Positions 12,886 to 24,665 are shown, numbered from the stretch's first letter. The stretch: 64,000 nucleotides of DNA from Dastarcus helophoroides (GCA_028583605.1 CM053331.1:17592857-17656856), one strand, 5' to 3'. Made by a program: numbers and translations. Notes: generated from the letters alone by a model not told the origin.

Positions 12886-14134
12886 ACTAATATATAAATA
12901 CAAAAGTGTATTTCTTTGTCTGCTTGTTCGCTTCAGTGTTGCCAGATTCCGATGCCCTATTTTTGAGCATATGGCACGACTAATTTTTCACGTAACTAAA
13001 TGCAACACTTGGCAATGACGACACGACGATAGCATCATCTAAAGATGAGGGTCCAAACTTAATGTAACTTTGGAAGTAGGATACTTTTAGTTTAAAGGAA
13101 ATATAATGGTCTGACAGTTCGATAGCGTCATTACACGATAGAGAGCGACTCCCTCTCTTTTCGGCTTCTCTGACGTTGCAGTTGCCAGATCTCCCGTATT
13201 TTGGGTTCTTCATTATTTTAATAAATCTGTATTTTCATAAAAATCTCCAGTATTTCAAAGGGTGCCACAGTAACACAAATTTTTATATAAGAAATATATT
13301 TGGAGCGCCAATTTTTCTTGAAAGGCAAAATTCTACATTTAATTAATATCAGGTAAATTATTACTAAACCCATTTTTAATATGCTAAGCTCTTGAAGTAC
13401 CCTATGCTTTGTCCTTTTCTAATTTTGATAGCTTTTGCCTACAGAGAAAATGGGAAATTGACAAATAGCAGTATTAAATAAAGTGTGTCCTAGTGTTCGT
13501 GGGATAACATGAGTAACCTCTTTATTAGTAGAGATAGAAAGTCAATGAAATAAGTAAAGTAGTGCGGAATATTATGCCCATTGACATGCCATTAAGAAAA
13601 ACAAGTGAACGCCGGCTTCTTTAGATTTTATTAAGAAAAAATAAAAATATTCTGTAACTTCTTTATTTGTAGTCTGATTGATAAAAACTGTTTTACCTCT
13701 AAAAAGTTTTCCGCCATATATGATTTTCCCATTTTCTAATTCAATATAATTATCTGAGTAACTTGATATGTCACAAGCCATATGTCAAAAGTGAAACATA
13801 GGCGTCGTCACAAAAAAAATCACATTTATGTTATTTTCTTTAAATTAGTAGGCCATGAAAAAGATATTGCAATCTGCATGAACTCTCTAGAGCTGTGCAT
13901 CTGCAGAGCTGATTAAATAAGTTTTCTTACGTTTATCTAAACTAATTCCATACATAAGAAAGCATATTTGATCGGCAGCACCATCAATTGCAGAGACAAA
14001 TTAAACATTAAAACAAGTAAATTAATCCATTAATTCAAGAAATGTAAAAACTCTCCTTAATTTTGGACAGTTTTTCTCTTAAATTCTGATTATTAACTTA
14101 AATCCGCAGACGAAGTCAAAGGGTAATAGCTAGT
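12886..14134 (+). repeat. interspersed repeat with insect-type ends (unclassified)
   Basis: The left edge reads actaatatataaatacaaaa followed by tttctttgtctgcttgttcg; the right edge reads ccgcagacgaagtc then gggtaatagctagt followed by (TAAA)n. From memory, such edges delimit common insect interspersed repeats. No gene was recognised in between. That both edges belong to one element is inferred. Confidence 0.35.
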
Positions 14135-14176
14135 AATAAATAAATAAATATGGAATCTTAAGCTATGTTATATATA

Positions 14177-15966
14177 CCGGGTGTTTTTTTTAGTTGGGAG
14201 GTTACTTTTATATGGAGTATCACTTATTATAAAGGCAAACTGATTTTGTCGATATGGCTAATCGGAGCTAAACTACCTTTCAAAAATATTTTCAACTTAC
14301 TACCACTTCCGGTTATACCGGAAAATAGACCTCAACTTTTTTATTTTAAATAGCAACCCCCAAATTTTATACATTATTTGGGTTTTACGTAAAAAAATAA
14401 GGTAAGTTTATGTATACATGTTGATTGCTATCTTTAATAGTTTTAAAGATATTTTGATTTTTCGAAAAAAACTGACAGAAAAGAGGGTTATTTTGATTCT
14501 TTGTATCTTTTTTATTATTTGCAATAAAAACATGAAATTTGAATTAAAGTCATGGAATATTATGGAGGCTATAATAACGTAATCAGGTTTCACATTTATT
14601 ACACACGGTGATGGAAATTTTATGATCTTTATTGTTTTTGTTTTATTCAAAAAAACTCTCTTTTATTAAATAGAACTACGTGTTTTTTAAACATTTTTGG
14701 ATTCCTTACGTAAAAAGAAGAAAAAAGTTATATAACTAATTTTTTAAAATTCTGCACCGTTACAGGGATACAATTCAAAAAAAAAAGAAAAATATATCTT
14801 TTTTTTTCTCTAGCAGCACTTGGTAGTAGACAACAAAATTTTCAAAAAAAAACAAAATCACAAGGCCTAAAAATTTTAGGCTAAAGAACATTTAAAAGAT
14901 AACCGCACAAGACGAATAAGTTTTTGGCTAATTGTTAGAATACTTATTGAAAAATGTTTAGGGAGCCACGAATGTAAGTTTCGTAAAAATGGTTTGTTAA
15001 ACAGATTTCTCATTTTTGGAGTAATGAAAATCAACAAAAAATGTTCAAGAAAATTCGTCCTTTAACTGTTACGCTGTTAGATTATAACTCAGGATTTGTA
15101 AGCGTTAAATTTTACAATGAAAATCAAAATGGAAATTTTGTAGTGATTTTTTACCACTACTACATGACAAGCATATTGCTAGAAACAATCGGATGTGCTT
15201 AAAAACGTTACTCAATTCGAAATCTTAAAATATGTCTTTAAATGTATTGAAACAGAAGATCGTCCTTGTTGTTCTTGATGTAAATTTTTTGTCAATTATT
15301 TTTGTTTCCTATTACTTATTATGATTAATTCTTTAAGCTTTTATTGCCTACAGTTAATTTCCTACTTGAACAAAAAAGAGATGTTTGATTCTTTTTATTT
15401 TGAGAATTATGTAAAATACCTCCGTAACGGCACAAAATTTTAAAAAATAAGTAATATAACTTTTTTCTTCTTTTTAGTTCCCATTTAAAAAAACAGAGTT
15501 TTCTTATATAAAACAAAAAGAGCAAAGATTATAAAATTTCCATCACCTTGTATAATAAATGTAAAATCTGTTTACGTTATTATAGTCTTTATAATATTCC
15601 GTGACTTTAACCCAAATTTCATGTTTTTACTGCAAATAATAAAAAAGATACAAAGAGTCAAAATAACCCCCTTTTCTGTCATTTTTTTTCGAAAAATTGA
15701 AATATCTTTAAAACTATCAAAGGTAGCAATAAATATGTATACATAAACTCACCTTATTTTTTTACGTAAAATCTAAACAAAATATAAAATTTGTGGATTA
15801 CTATTTAAAATAAGAAAGTTGACGTCTATTTCCGGTATAATCGGTAGTGGGGGGGAAGTTGAAAATATTTTTAGAAGATAGTTTAACCCCATCGACAAAA
15901 TCAATTTGCCTTATAATAAGTAGTACTCCATATAAAGGTAACCTCCCAACTAAAAAAAATACCCGG
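14177..15966. mobile_element. long-inverted-repeat DNA transposon, 1.79 kb
   Basis: Ends are TA|CCGGGTGTTTTTTTTAGTTGG and the inverse CCAACTAAAAAAAATACCCGG|TA. The inverted arms extend about 640 bp each, leaving a ~500-bp centre (about 14830-15330). Landmarks are atggagta, the CCGGTTATACCGG block near 14309 and its inverse near 15828, and ttttattatttgca. No transposase is visible, so it is non-autonomous. A partial relative interrupts the Penelope-like element at about 22130-22710. Confidence 0.8.
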
Positions 15967-16485
15967 TATTTTATTGCATTATAAGTTTTTATCGATATTC
16001 GATGTCGTAGCTAGCCGTAAAATCAAAACCCCTTAAAAATGGATATTTTGCCACCTGCGCATAAGAAAAAAAATTAAATAATCATGCCGCAAAATTAATT
16101 ACTTATTCAAATTTGACTGATATTTAACACGTAAGCATAGTTGAAGTTACATTTGATTGTATGCATTTCAAATACATTTAAAAATTTTCAAAATTAATTT
16201 TCTTGACAATGTTAATAAATTAATAAAAATCAAAAAACCTTACACTGCCCTTTCAAATGATCTGTTAGAAGCATCCACGTTTAATTTAAAATTTTCAAAC
16301 GGGTAGCTCTCATTCCAAGAAGCTTAAAGAAAGGGGGATAAAATTGCGCTTAATAGTGTCACTTTAGGATTGACATCGATTTGTTTTAAAATCTCATAAA
16401 TCCTTAAATGGGAACGAATTAAACGCCCGATATTTAATTTCCAGTGCATGTTATATTTTCCAGTTAATTTGTCCATAAGAAGCTA

Positions 16486-16690
16486 AATATTCGATAAAAA
16501 TAATAAAGACTCCATAAATATAATAAATGCTCTTTATATAATTCGCGCGCTTATTAAAGTATTTAATGTTCGATAAGAACAATAGACGCTAGATAAATAT
16601 AATAAATGCTCTATATAAAATTTGGGTACTTATTAAAATAATAATGTTTTCATAAAAAATATAGATGCTTAATAAATAAAATAATTCGGT
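16486..16690 (+). repeat. imperfect ~78-bp tandem repeat
   Basis: Units start at 16486 (79 bp), 16565 (78 bp) and 16643 (partial). Shared phases are aat[ag]ttcgataa, ataaatataataaatgctct and cttattaaa. It is AT-rich minisatellite-like DNA with no coding potential. Confidence 0.65.
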
Positions 16691-17859
16691 TGTATGAAAT
16701 TCATATGGTTCCTAAATCAATAAATAATTTTTTTGCCTAGTGGCAGATTCTAATGCTTACTAAATTATTTACTATTTCGTTTGGCTAAATTTAAAAGGTC
16801 GTATGCCGTCGTGAGAATTAAAATAGCTTTAAAATGAAATATCATCCAACATAGAGTGCATGTTACCCCCTGCTTAATGAGTAGGTTCCAAGACACCAGA
16901 ACTTTTGCCATAATCTGTCCTTCTGGAAAAGAAAATCGACCTGTTTCAGGTTGTTTTTTAGCTTTTTGTTTTAATAGCGACACTGTCCAGGTGGGAAGTT
17001 TCTACTAAAACACCCTGTATTTGCGATGCGACATAAATATTACTTCATTGCAAATTTGATTTAACTTAAGTGAATATCACTTACCGAGCATTTTTATTTT
17101 TATCGAGTGCAATTGCAGAGAAGGCAAAATTTCACTTAATAGTGAACATATATTTATCGAGCATTTATTTTTTACTGAGAGCATATTTGATTAAAATACC
17201 AACCAGAAATTAGCGTGAATATTTTATATTTTTTATTGTGATTTAAATAAATATATAAGGCATTTTCTGATATTTTGTACCGTATTTTTAAATTTTTTAT
17301 CAAGCATTTAGTATTTTGTTAATCTAAAAATCGCACTAAATTAACGAGCGTGAATTACGATCTATTTTAAATTACGAATATAAGGAATTTATGCCTTACT
17401 TTTGGACCCAACTATATTACAATAATTTATAATGTATGTGACTTGATAAGTATTGATTTCACCAGCATACCTACCTCAAAATACCTTTTTATAACAAAAT
17501 TAAAAAAAAAACTTGTGAACTCCATCTTCAAAATAGTCGAAAACAGAGGAAAGTTTCATTTAATAGAAATAGCTCTATAAAATAGTTTGTTAAAATTTAT
17601 TTCTCATTTTTCACAATGTATAAAAAAAATATTAGCCTTGTCCATTGCAATTGTTACAGATTTGTTTATAATGTGATTAAAAAGTGTCTCCTAGAATTAT
17701 GAAACAGTAGAAAAGTACCTATTCCAACCATTTTGTTTGTCTTTATTGCTGTACTTTGTTATTTAAAGTTTACTGATCGGGCAATGTGAATTTTTCAAGA
17801 CTGTATATTTACTTACAAGCTTTTAGCTGCCATTGTATTTAAAATCATACTATTTTTAG
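16691..17859. other. intron 1 tail, nothing recognised
   Basis: AT-rich intronic sequence upstream of exon 2 of gene 1. A caccctgta motif near 17010 resembles the termini of TA-flanked MITEs but no partner was found. Confidence 0.4.
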
Positions 17860-18093
17860 GTTGTACAGAAAATGGGCCCAATGTTTTGGGTGCGAACTGC
17901 TAGAGTTAAATATAAAACCAAGAATAATAAAAAGATTTCGGCAATTGAAATAGCAAATTTGGATAAATCATCGCCAGCTGCGGAAATAATTTTAGAGGAT
18001 GGAGGTGTTGGATACGACCATGTTAATATTATTTTTAAAACAAATATATGGTACGGATTTTTTTATGAAGTAAGAATTTTTACACCAAAATAA
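17860..18093 (+). CDS. MBF2-like secreted protein, gene 1, exon 2
   Basis: Terminal coding exon, 77 codons plus TAA. It follows a T-rich acceptor (ctatttttag) and continues in phase 0 from exon 1. The product starts VVQKMGPMFWVRTARV, then ISAIEIANLD, EDGGVGYDHVNIIFKT and the end FYEVRIFTPK. These blocks line up with exon 2 of the other two genes: aromatic/basic start, I-x-x-I-E-I, GGVG-x-x-H, I-x-F-[KR]-T and YEV-[KR]-[IV]-[YF]. The GGVG block followed by alternating hydrophobic beta-strand residues and an aromatic C-terminus is typical of MBF2-family proteins. A polyadenylation signal AATAAA lies 5 bp after the stop. No frameshift or stop interrupts the domain. The position WYGF replaces the WKGY of the two paralogues. 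Confidence 0.75.
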   Translation, partial: VVQKMGPMFWVRTARVKYKTKNNKKISAIEIANLDKSSPAAEIILEDGGVGYDHVNIIFKTNIWYGFFYEVRIFTPK

Positions 18094-18097
18094 TGTT

Positions 18098-18103
18098 AAT
18101 AAA
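18098..18103 (+). promoter_or_regulatory. polyadenylation signal of MBF2-like gene 1
   Basis: Canonical AATAAA just after the TAA stop, followed within 20-30 bp by T/GT-rich sequence. The very short 3' UTR would suit a small secreted-peptide gene. Confidence 0.5.
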
Positions 18104-18329
18104 GACTGAAATTGTTAGGTCTTTAATTTTCCTTTACATTCATTAAATGCCAAAGGGTACAGTTATTTTTCAACCGCGGCTTCCAGCAATCATTCTGTGT
18201 ACAAATGAGAAAATTAGTGAAAACTAAAATTGCAATCTCTTTAATTTTCTTTTGTATTTACCATTAATAAAAAAATAAAACAATTCAGGTAATCTTCACA
18301 GCCTTTTAAATCTTCAAGTAATTTGTGAC

Positions 18330-19270
18330 AGGCAATTTTAATAATTATTTACTATTGCTATTGCTACTACTACTATTTTAGGTATAAAGCCATTTTATTT
18401 AAAGAAGACGTAAACACTTTTAAATAATTCCGAATATATGTTTTTACATTTCAACTTTTAACACAAACCGACTGTTTGGGGTAATACCGCTCGAGTAACT
18501 TTTTTTACATTATTTAACAGATATATCCAAAGGGGCTTTAGATGAAAAATATCCGCGAGAAAAGTGTTTTAGAAGAAAAAGGAAATTAAAATCAAGCAAA
18601 AAAATAAGATTGGAAGAAATTACAAAATTAATATCACTTATAACAAAAAAGTAGTAAGTTATAAAAATTTCAAGGAAAAATTTTACAGACCTTGAGTTTT
18701 GCAAGGAATTTCTTCGGAGACCGAACATAAAGAAAATCAAAATCTTTTCATTAGTGACGTAATGGATGTGGACGGTGAAAACTACAACAAATGCAATATT
18801 TGCCAACGCGTTGGATAAAATAACTAGATGTGGAATCATATGTTCCGGATACTGATAGGACCCTTTTATTGAAAGTACATCCATGACTTGTATAATTAAG
18901 GTTAAAACCGGACGATTTCTCAGACTTATTACTTACTTCTATTAAAAATAATTTATGCGTAATTTTGATTGTTGACTTTAATGTGGTTGTTTAAAGTCAA
19001 TCTCTAATATTATATTAATATGTCGATTACACTTAAACAATTTACCTTGAACGTTTTTATCCCTTTACCTAAGTGGTTTTATCCATAGTCTGGGGTAAAG
19101 CCGCCGAAATTTGTGTTTTTTTAGTAAGTTTGACTTCTAATTTATAGTAACGTTAATTGTTGAATAGTTAAAGATTTATTATTTTGTCAAACTTTTGGTT
19201 TAAATCCAAATATAACAAAAATAAAGCGTTTTTTCCTCAAGTGACCAAAATTCTCCCTACTTTCCTTATA
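18330..19270 (+). repeat. unclassified dispersed repeat R1, copy A
   Basis: Shares long blocks with 26320-27898 (inverted) and 35690-37165 (same strand): ggtataaagccatt, ggggtaataccgctc, gattggaagaaattacaaaa, ttcggagaccgaaca and aaataaagcgttttttcc. Open frames in it (minus strand about 18510-18884) are not kept in the same form in the other copies. It is probably a decayed DNA transposon; the class is not clear. Confidence 0.6.
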
Positions 19271-19484
19271 CCCAGAATAAACTTATTACTAGCCCTAACA
19301 ACTACACAGGATATCCCAGGATGTCCATATTTGCTGACATCAAAATTAATATATAAGATAGACATGAACAAAAAACATGTTTGAATGGCATCAATTAATC
19401 TATTAATTTGCGCCCTCAAAACTTTAATATTTGCTGCCATCATGAAGAAATCACACTAGCCCCCCTTTTTTTTAAATTGCACCA

Positions 19485-19607
19485 GAGCATCTAATCATAC
19501 AAGTCGTAGTGTCACAATTCCTTATCTATGAACCTTAATTAATTTTAACAGAGATGAGTGGCCTAAAGGTCCAACGCAACCATTTATAAAGTGGTCTCCA
19601 GCCTTAG
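19485..19607 (-). mobile_element. Penelope-like element 3' fragment (inverted)
   Basis: Inverted copy of 24484-24612. Both encode, in opposite orientation, the last residues of the Penelope-like ORF (KAGDNL...AGPLG in the 24.5-kb copy; KAGENF...AGPLG in the fuller element). The fragment ends where a Harbinger-type left end begins (TTA|GGTCTCATACGC), which suggests insertion into it. Confidence 0.6.
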
Positions 19608-20260
19608 GTCTCATACGCACTAGGCGGATAGGCGCAAAGCGGCCAACCGCATTTTCAACCGCAGGTAGCGGTTGTCAACCGCTAGTAATTGCGGTTACGG
19701 AATGTACCAGTACTAAAATGGACTTGGAAGAAGTGGTAGTTGTTTCTCATATCTACACGCAATATGTTAAGAACAAAAAGAAGACAAAGAAGTATTGGAT
19801 ACATCCCTTTTTAAAAACAAAAGGAGAAACCAAGCACTTCGATGTGTTTTTTGAAAAGCTTAAAGAATATGAAGATATTAAAAAGCTCTATAACAAAAAA
19901 AGGAAACTAGATTTCTGAAAAGTATAAATCCTGAAGAAAAGTTAGTGATAGTATTAAGGTGAGTAAAGAAATCAATTTTAATTAATTTATTTTCCAACGA
20001 GAACAAAATTTACATGTCCTCTTCTTCAATAGAATTGAAAAGTTCAATGTATGATTCACTTTCTTAAGATTCTTGTGTGCCTGTTGAGTCCACTGATAGA
20101 GGCGATTGCACCTGTAAATTTTCTTGAGGTACCCTTTCATGTTCGAATAATTACATAGGCCTAGTGTATGGGTGATTTCTGGAGTGATTAGCTTAATACC
20201 CTCGATCCAAACTCCAAACTGTTCCCCCATTTGCTCAGGTATTCTGCATCACCTGAAGAA
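19608..20260 (+). mobile_element. PIF/Harbinger remnant
   Basis: The left end is TTA|GGTCTCATACGCACTAGGCG, fitting the 3-bp TTA/TAA target of Harbinger elements. It is followed by the start of a transposase (19718-19964). A converging minus-strand frame near 19982-20230 may be the accessory Myb/MADF-like ORF of such elements, but that is uncertain. No matching right end was found, so the element is truncated. Confidence 0.5.
19718..19964 (+). pseudogene. Harbinger-type transposase, N-terminal fragment
   Basis: The first frame (66 codons from ATG at 19718) contains KKTKKYWIHPFLKTKGETK, matching the W-[IV]-HP block near the N-terminus of Harbinger transposases. After an internal deletion and frame change, the sequence encodes INPEEKLVIVLR and meets AAG|GTGAGT, a good splice donor at about 19957. 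That segment corresponds to the P-E-E-[KR]-L block that normally precedes the DDE domain. The catalytic domain itself is absent. This is a broken first exon of a domesticable but here clearly dead transposase. Confidence 0.5.
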
Positions 20261-20486
20261 TTTACAGTAATTTTTCGTAGATGGTGCAATTTGAAAATTT
20301 TCTAAGGCTTACTTATCAGTTATCTAATAACAAGGGTTACAGAGATGGTGACCTATTCTATTCAGTGATTTGAAAGTACGCAGTATAATCCGCTTTAATC
20401 ATTTTTTACTGTAAATTGAATAAACACTAATTTTTTCGAATTAATGTTTTGAATGAATAAACAGAAATGCTGATTAGAATGAATAT

Positions 20487-20841
20487 TGTAACAAAATGTA
20501 AATTATAATATTTAGTACGTGAGAAAATTTTCTAGAAAGATCTGATAAGGGGAAAGCGGCCGCGATAACGAAGCAAACGGCAGATAAGCGTTCCAGAAAT
20601 TTCGGCAAACGGTAAGCCTTATTTGCGGGATTTTTCTAGAACCTGGGAGCCAAAACTATTTAAGGCGGTCGCCTTTTCCTCAAGCCAGTTAGTTAGAGTC
20701 AGTGTAATTAGTGAATTAGTAGTTAAAAGTCAATAAGTGAGTTAATTATTCAGTTGTAGTGTTCCGAGTTTAGTTTGAAAATAAAGTGGGTATTATTCAG
20801 CAAGTGTTAAGTAATCATTTTGAACCAATAAGCCCGCAACA
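20487..20841 (+). mobile_element. solo LTR, family 1 copy 2
   Basis: 355 bp from TGTAACAAAATGTAAAT to AATAAGCCCGCAACA, flanked on both sides by ATAT. Internal landmarks are aaagcggccgcgataacgaa, acggcagataagcgttcc, gtgttccgagtttag and an AATAAA signal near 20781. The TG...CA ends and 4-bp duplication indicate an LTR left by recombination of a Ty3/Gypsy-type element. Confidence 0.8.
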
Positions 20842-22129
20842 ATATTATTATAATTAATAAACTAACAAACTAGACTCCTATTTTTTCGTCACGATATAGC
20901 CAATCAAATTGTGCTCAACCCTGAAGATTTTACAATGATAATATCGGAAAGTAAAGCAATGTGGAACTTTGCGAGGTCATGCATATTAGGTCATTGCGGG
21001 TGCTTTAGTAGTGCCTATTATTCAGTGATTTCAAAGTAGCAATAAACTGTCAAAGGTAACCAATAAAAGGGATGGGTGGTGCATTCAATGAGTTAAAAGT
21101 GCAATTAATTTTTACAGTTGTCCGATAAGCAGTGGTGAACGACCCTTCTTTGAATTTTAAGGAAGGAAAAAAAAGGGAAGGGATGGTTTTTCCTGAGTGG
21201 TAGCAACCACTACAGTTTTTAAGATGCTTTAAAATCGATTAATTGATACTTAAAAAAAATTTCATCTTTCTATCTTTTCAACTAATTGAGATAACGATTT
21301 TTAAAAATATTTTGGGACAACTTGTATATACACATCTATTATTCTTCTTTAACAAGACCACGTCTCCTTGATGAAATACTTCATATGGCTGTATTCAGAA
21401 TTCAGAAGGTTCATTCTAAGTAAAAAAAAAAAAACTGGAAGAGCGTGGTTTCTTAAGGATGGCATCAGTTTTTGTAAGCCGTTGACTTGTGACGTATTTG
21501 GAGATATTCGGCCATGATTTTATCATTAACTAAATCTTAGCGGACTAATAAAAACTTTAAGGCTGAATTCTAAACACAAGAACAGTTCTTTAGAGTTGGC
21601 CCAACTTGGGTTTTGTAAAAAGTGCATAACGAATCCGTTGTGAAGTATTTTTTAGCTCGAACAAAAGCCCAGCTTTTGAAAGGCGGATTTAACAATGGCG
21701 GGCACCCAGTTAAAAATAAATAAATAAATAAACATACAAACAAATAACTAAATAAATAAATCAATGTGCTCGAGTTAATGTTTACTTCTAGGATAGACAG
21801 ATAAGATTTCATAGAGAGGATTTTAACATCCACAAGAACGGTGGATGCAATATCCCTTGACAGTTTTTTATTGTTAAAAAAAACAGAGGCCTAAGTCTTA
21901 GAGGCATTGAGGTCAACCAGATTTGCCCTTCCTCATTCTAAAACCATCTCAAAATCACAATTTGTATCTGCTGTTGTCTTAAATTATTGAAGCAGTGACG
22001 GATAATATTGTCGTTGGAAGAAAAGGGTGATATTAGGCTACCATGACCTCCGCAGTTATAGGGTAGACCATAAGAAATGGTACATACAGCAAAAGTGAAT
22101 TATTCATATAAAAATAACGTGATTTAGCT

Positions 22130-22710
22130 ACATTTACCTTATACCAAAAGTTACAGCAACCCACAAACTTTATTATTTATTTGGATTTTTGATAAAAAAA
22201 AATAAAGTCAGTTAACACATGTTTATTACTATCTTTGATAGTTTTAAAAATATTTCAATTTTTAGGAAAAAAATGACGGAAAAAGTTATTTTGACTCTGT
22301 ATCTTTGTCATTATTTGCAGAAAAAAGATTTATTTTGGGCAGAAGACATAAAATAATTTGGAGATCACAATACCATGATCAAATTTTATATTTATTATAC
22401 AAAGTGACGGAAATTTTATGAAATGAGAAAAAACTTGCATTACATATTTTTCGAAATTTCGCAAAATTACAGACATACTTTACACAATTCAAAATAAAAA
22501 GAAACAACAATCAAGCGGGAGATTAGCTGTAGGGAATAAAAGCCTGAAAAATTAATCATAATTAGTGATAAGAAAATAAATTATTTGACAAAAAAATCAT
22601 AAGTGTTTGAAATATTAAAAAAAAATTAAAGGTATGTATAATAATTTCGAACTGAGTAACCATTCTATCGTGCCTAGCAATACTCTTTTCATGCAGAAGT
22701 CGTTGCAAAA
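22130..22710. mobile_element. partial copy of the 14-kb long-inverted-repeat element
   Basis: Resembles the left arm and centre of 14177-15966: tttgatagttttaaaaatat, tgacggaaattttatga, agctgtagggaataaaag and aattaatcataat. It lies inside the Penelope-like element and so was inserted after it or by the same recombination. Ends were not defined. Confidence 0.5.
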
Positions 22711-22989
22711 AACGTGCTCCTTAATAGTTCCCCAAAGCATAAGTCTAGAGGTGTTCTATCTTGCGAGGGCGGCGGGCACACGTGAACACTATCATTGTTA
22801 ATAAACTGAAATTGCTTTAAAGGTATATTTTTTAAATAAGGTTTAATATCTCCTTTACCAAATATTTTTGTATACTTTAGCCAAATAATGAAATTAGGAT
22901 TGATTTATGATTAAAAAAAATCTTCAAATAATATTTCCAATTTCAATGTTCAGATGTTTGTGCAAAAAAGGGCAATTTTCTGCTTGATG

Positions 22990-23640
22990 TAAAAGATCTA
23001 TTACGGCTACAAAGAACATCATGGACACATGTTTTTTTAACAACTATTCACAAATACGAGTTTAATTAAATGCTAAATTTAGGTGTTCTTGAAAATCATC
23101 TTAAAAATGAATGTAGTTTGTTTCCTAGGCTATGGGTTAGATATGTAGATGACATTTTTGATATTTTTGACACAAAAAATCAAAATTTAGATAATTTTCT
23201 AAATGTATTAAATTTACGTTTTCCAACTGTTAAATTCACCGCAGAGTTAGAAAAAGAATGAACATTACCGCTTTTAGACACTTCAGTTATTAGGAATAAA
23301 ACTGAATTAGAAAATGATGTATACAGGAAGGACACCAGTAACTTCCGCTATATAACTTTTGATTCTAACCATTGTATACAACACAAAATGGCAAGCTAAA
23401 TTTCCTTACCCAACGCCTTCTGAGTCTTCCTCTTAATAGAGAAAGATTCGGAAAGGACAATTAAACATATAGCTGAAGTGGTTCGATCCAAATATCATTT
23501 ATAAAATTATTATTTAAAAAATTTAAATGTTCATGCGTAAATACTACGACTTTTCGAGCAGACGAAACCAAAAAAAAAGTTTGTCTCACTTCCACTTGAA
23601 CTCTCACTTACACATGGTTTAAATGTTGTTTAAATGTGGT
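22990..23640 (+). pseudogene. Penelope-type reverse transcriptase remnant
   Basis: The frame at 23070-23261 contains LWVRYVDDIFDIFD, the Y-[VA]-D-D catalytic motif of reverse transcriptases in the R-Y-V-D-D-I-F form usual for Penelope-like elements. After a stop the sequence still encodes LPLLDTSVIRN, DVYRKDTSNFRYITFDSNH and KKFVSLPLELSL, all in the expected order for the RT C-terminal part and linker. Stops interrupt it repeatedly. Upstream palm and fingers motifs are not recognisable. The GIY-YIG domain follows in a separate open frame. Confidence 0.7.
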
Positions 23641-23670
23641 TTACAATTCTAACGGCAATTAAATTCCCTT

Positions 23671-24036
23671 TTGGATAGATTGAAGCATAAAGTAGAAGAA
23701 ACGGACAAATCCAATATTTACTTAATTTCCTGTAGAGATTATCCTCAAAGGTGTGTCGGGCAGACTAGAAGATCTTTTAAAATCCGACTGAAGGAGCATT
23801 TGGCTTATTTGAGGTTCGGAAGAACTGAGAAGTCTGGTGTGGTTCGACATGCTTTAAAATTAGATCATAAAATAAATAATAATATTAAACTTTTAAGAGT
23901 AGTAAATAAGAATTCTATGTTAAATGCATGTGAAAGGTTAGGCATCCATAAGGCTGGAGAGAATTTTATAAATGATTACGCTGGGCCTTTAGGCCGCTTA
24001 TCTCTGTCAAAAATAATTAAGAAACCGCTCCCTTAG
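23671..24036 (+). pseudogene. GIY-YIG endonuclease domain of Penelope-like element
   Basis: Open frame of 121 codons ending TAG. It contains NIYLISCRDYPQRCVGQTRR (residues 15-34), matching the GIY...YVGQT core, followed by SFKIRLKEHL with the conserved catalytic Arg and the EH pair, and a C-terminal AGPLGRLSL tail. The first motif has lost Gly (NIY for GIY) and the second has Cys for Tyr (CVGQT), so the nuclease is probably inactive. It continues directly from the RT remnant and ends just before the right terminal repeat. The same tail is repeated in the fragments at 19485-19607 and 24484-24612. Confidence 0.75.
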
Positions 24037-24483
24037 CTTTTTTTTTCACTTAGAATGAATCTTCACTTAATTGTGAATACAGCCATATGTAGTACTTTAT
24101 CAAAGAGACGTGGTCTTGTTAAAGAATAATAATAGATATGTATGTGCAAGGTTCGGTCCCAAGATTTTTTTAAAAAACGTTATCTCAGTTAGTTGAAAGG
24201 ATAGAAAGATGAAATATATTTTTTAAGTGGTATCGATTAATCGATTATAAAACATCTTCAAAACTGTGGTGGTTGCTACTATCCAAAACATCCCCACCCC
24301 TATTTTCAAATTTTACATACAACACTGTTTTTGCTAAAAGAAGGCTTCAGTTTATTCTGAATTTAGACATCAATTTGCGTGACCTGCTACCCCAGTGTTA
24401 AGCGCTGTTAAATAAAAACTAAGGACAGGAAGAAAATTTAATCTCCAATACAAATTTTGATGATTGATAACAATCATTGTCAT

Positions 24484-24612
24484 TTACTCACTCAAGGCTG
24501 GAGACAACCTTATGAATGGTCGCGCTGGTCCTTTAGGCTACTCATCTCTGTTAAAAATAGTTAAGGTTGATAGATAGGGAATTGTGACCCTGCGACGTGT
24601 ATGATTAGATGC
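24484..24612 (+). mobile_element. second Penelope-like 3' fragment
   Basis: Encodes KAGDNLMNGRAGPLGYSS followed shortly by a stop, the C-terminus of the same ORF type as 23671-24036 but a different copy. Its inverted partner is 19485-19607, so the two fragments bracket the Penelope-like element symmetrically. Confidence 0.6.
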
Positions 24613-24665
24613 GCATGCGCGTTTGGATGGGGTCAATCATGCAGGAAGTGAATATTCTTAGTATG

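Larger units (their letters stand above)
21142..24348 (+). mobile_element. Penelope-like element with inverted terminal repeats
   Basis: A reverse-transcriptase remnant and a GIY-YIG endonuclease frame lie between two ~280-bp repeats in inverted orientation: about 21142-21421 and about 24049-24348. Matching blocks are tttaacaagaccacgtctc on the left and gagacgtggtcttgttaaa on the right, and catatggctgtattca against tgaatacagccatatg. Terminal repeats in direct or inverted order around an RT + GIY-YIG ORF are known for Penelope-like elements. The 5' half of the RT is missing or destroyed by an inserted DNA element. Confidence 0.75.

Noticed and set aside
13572..13781. 69-codon minus-strand frame ending MACQWA
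   Set aside because: No domain, splice context or paralogue was seen, and it lies within repeat-rich intron DNA.
18510..18884. 124-codon minus-strand frame
   Set aside because: It lies in repeat R1. The parallel frame in copy C (36419-36655) is only partly kept and the composition is that of antisense T-rich repeat DNA.
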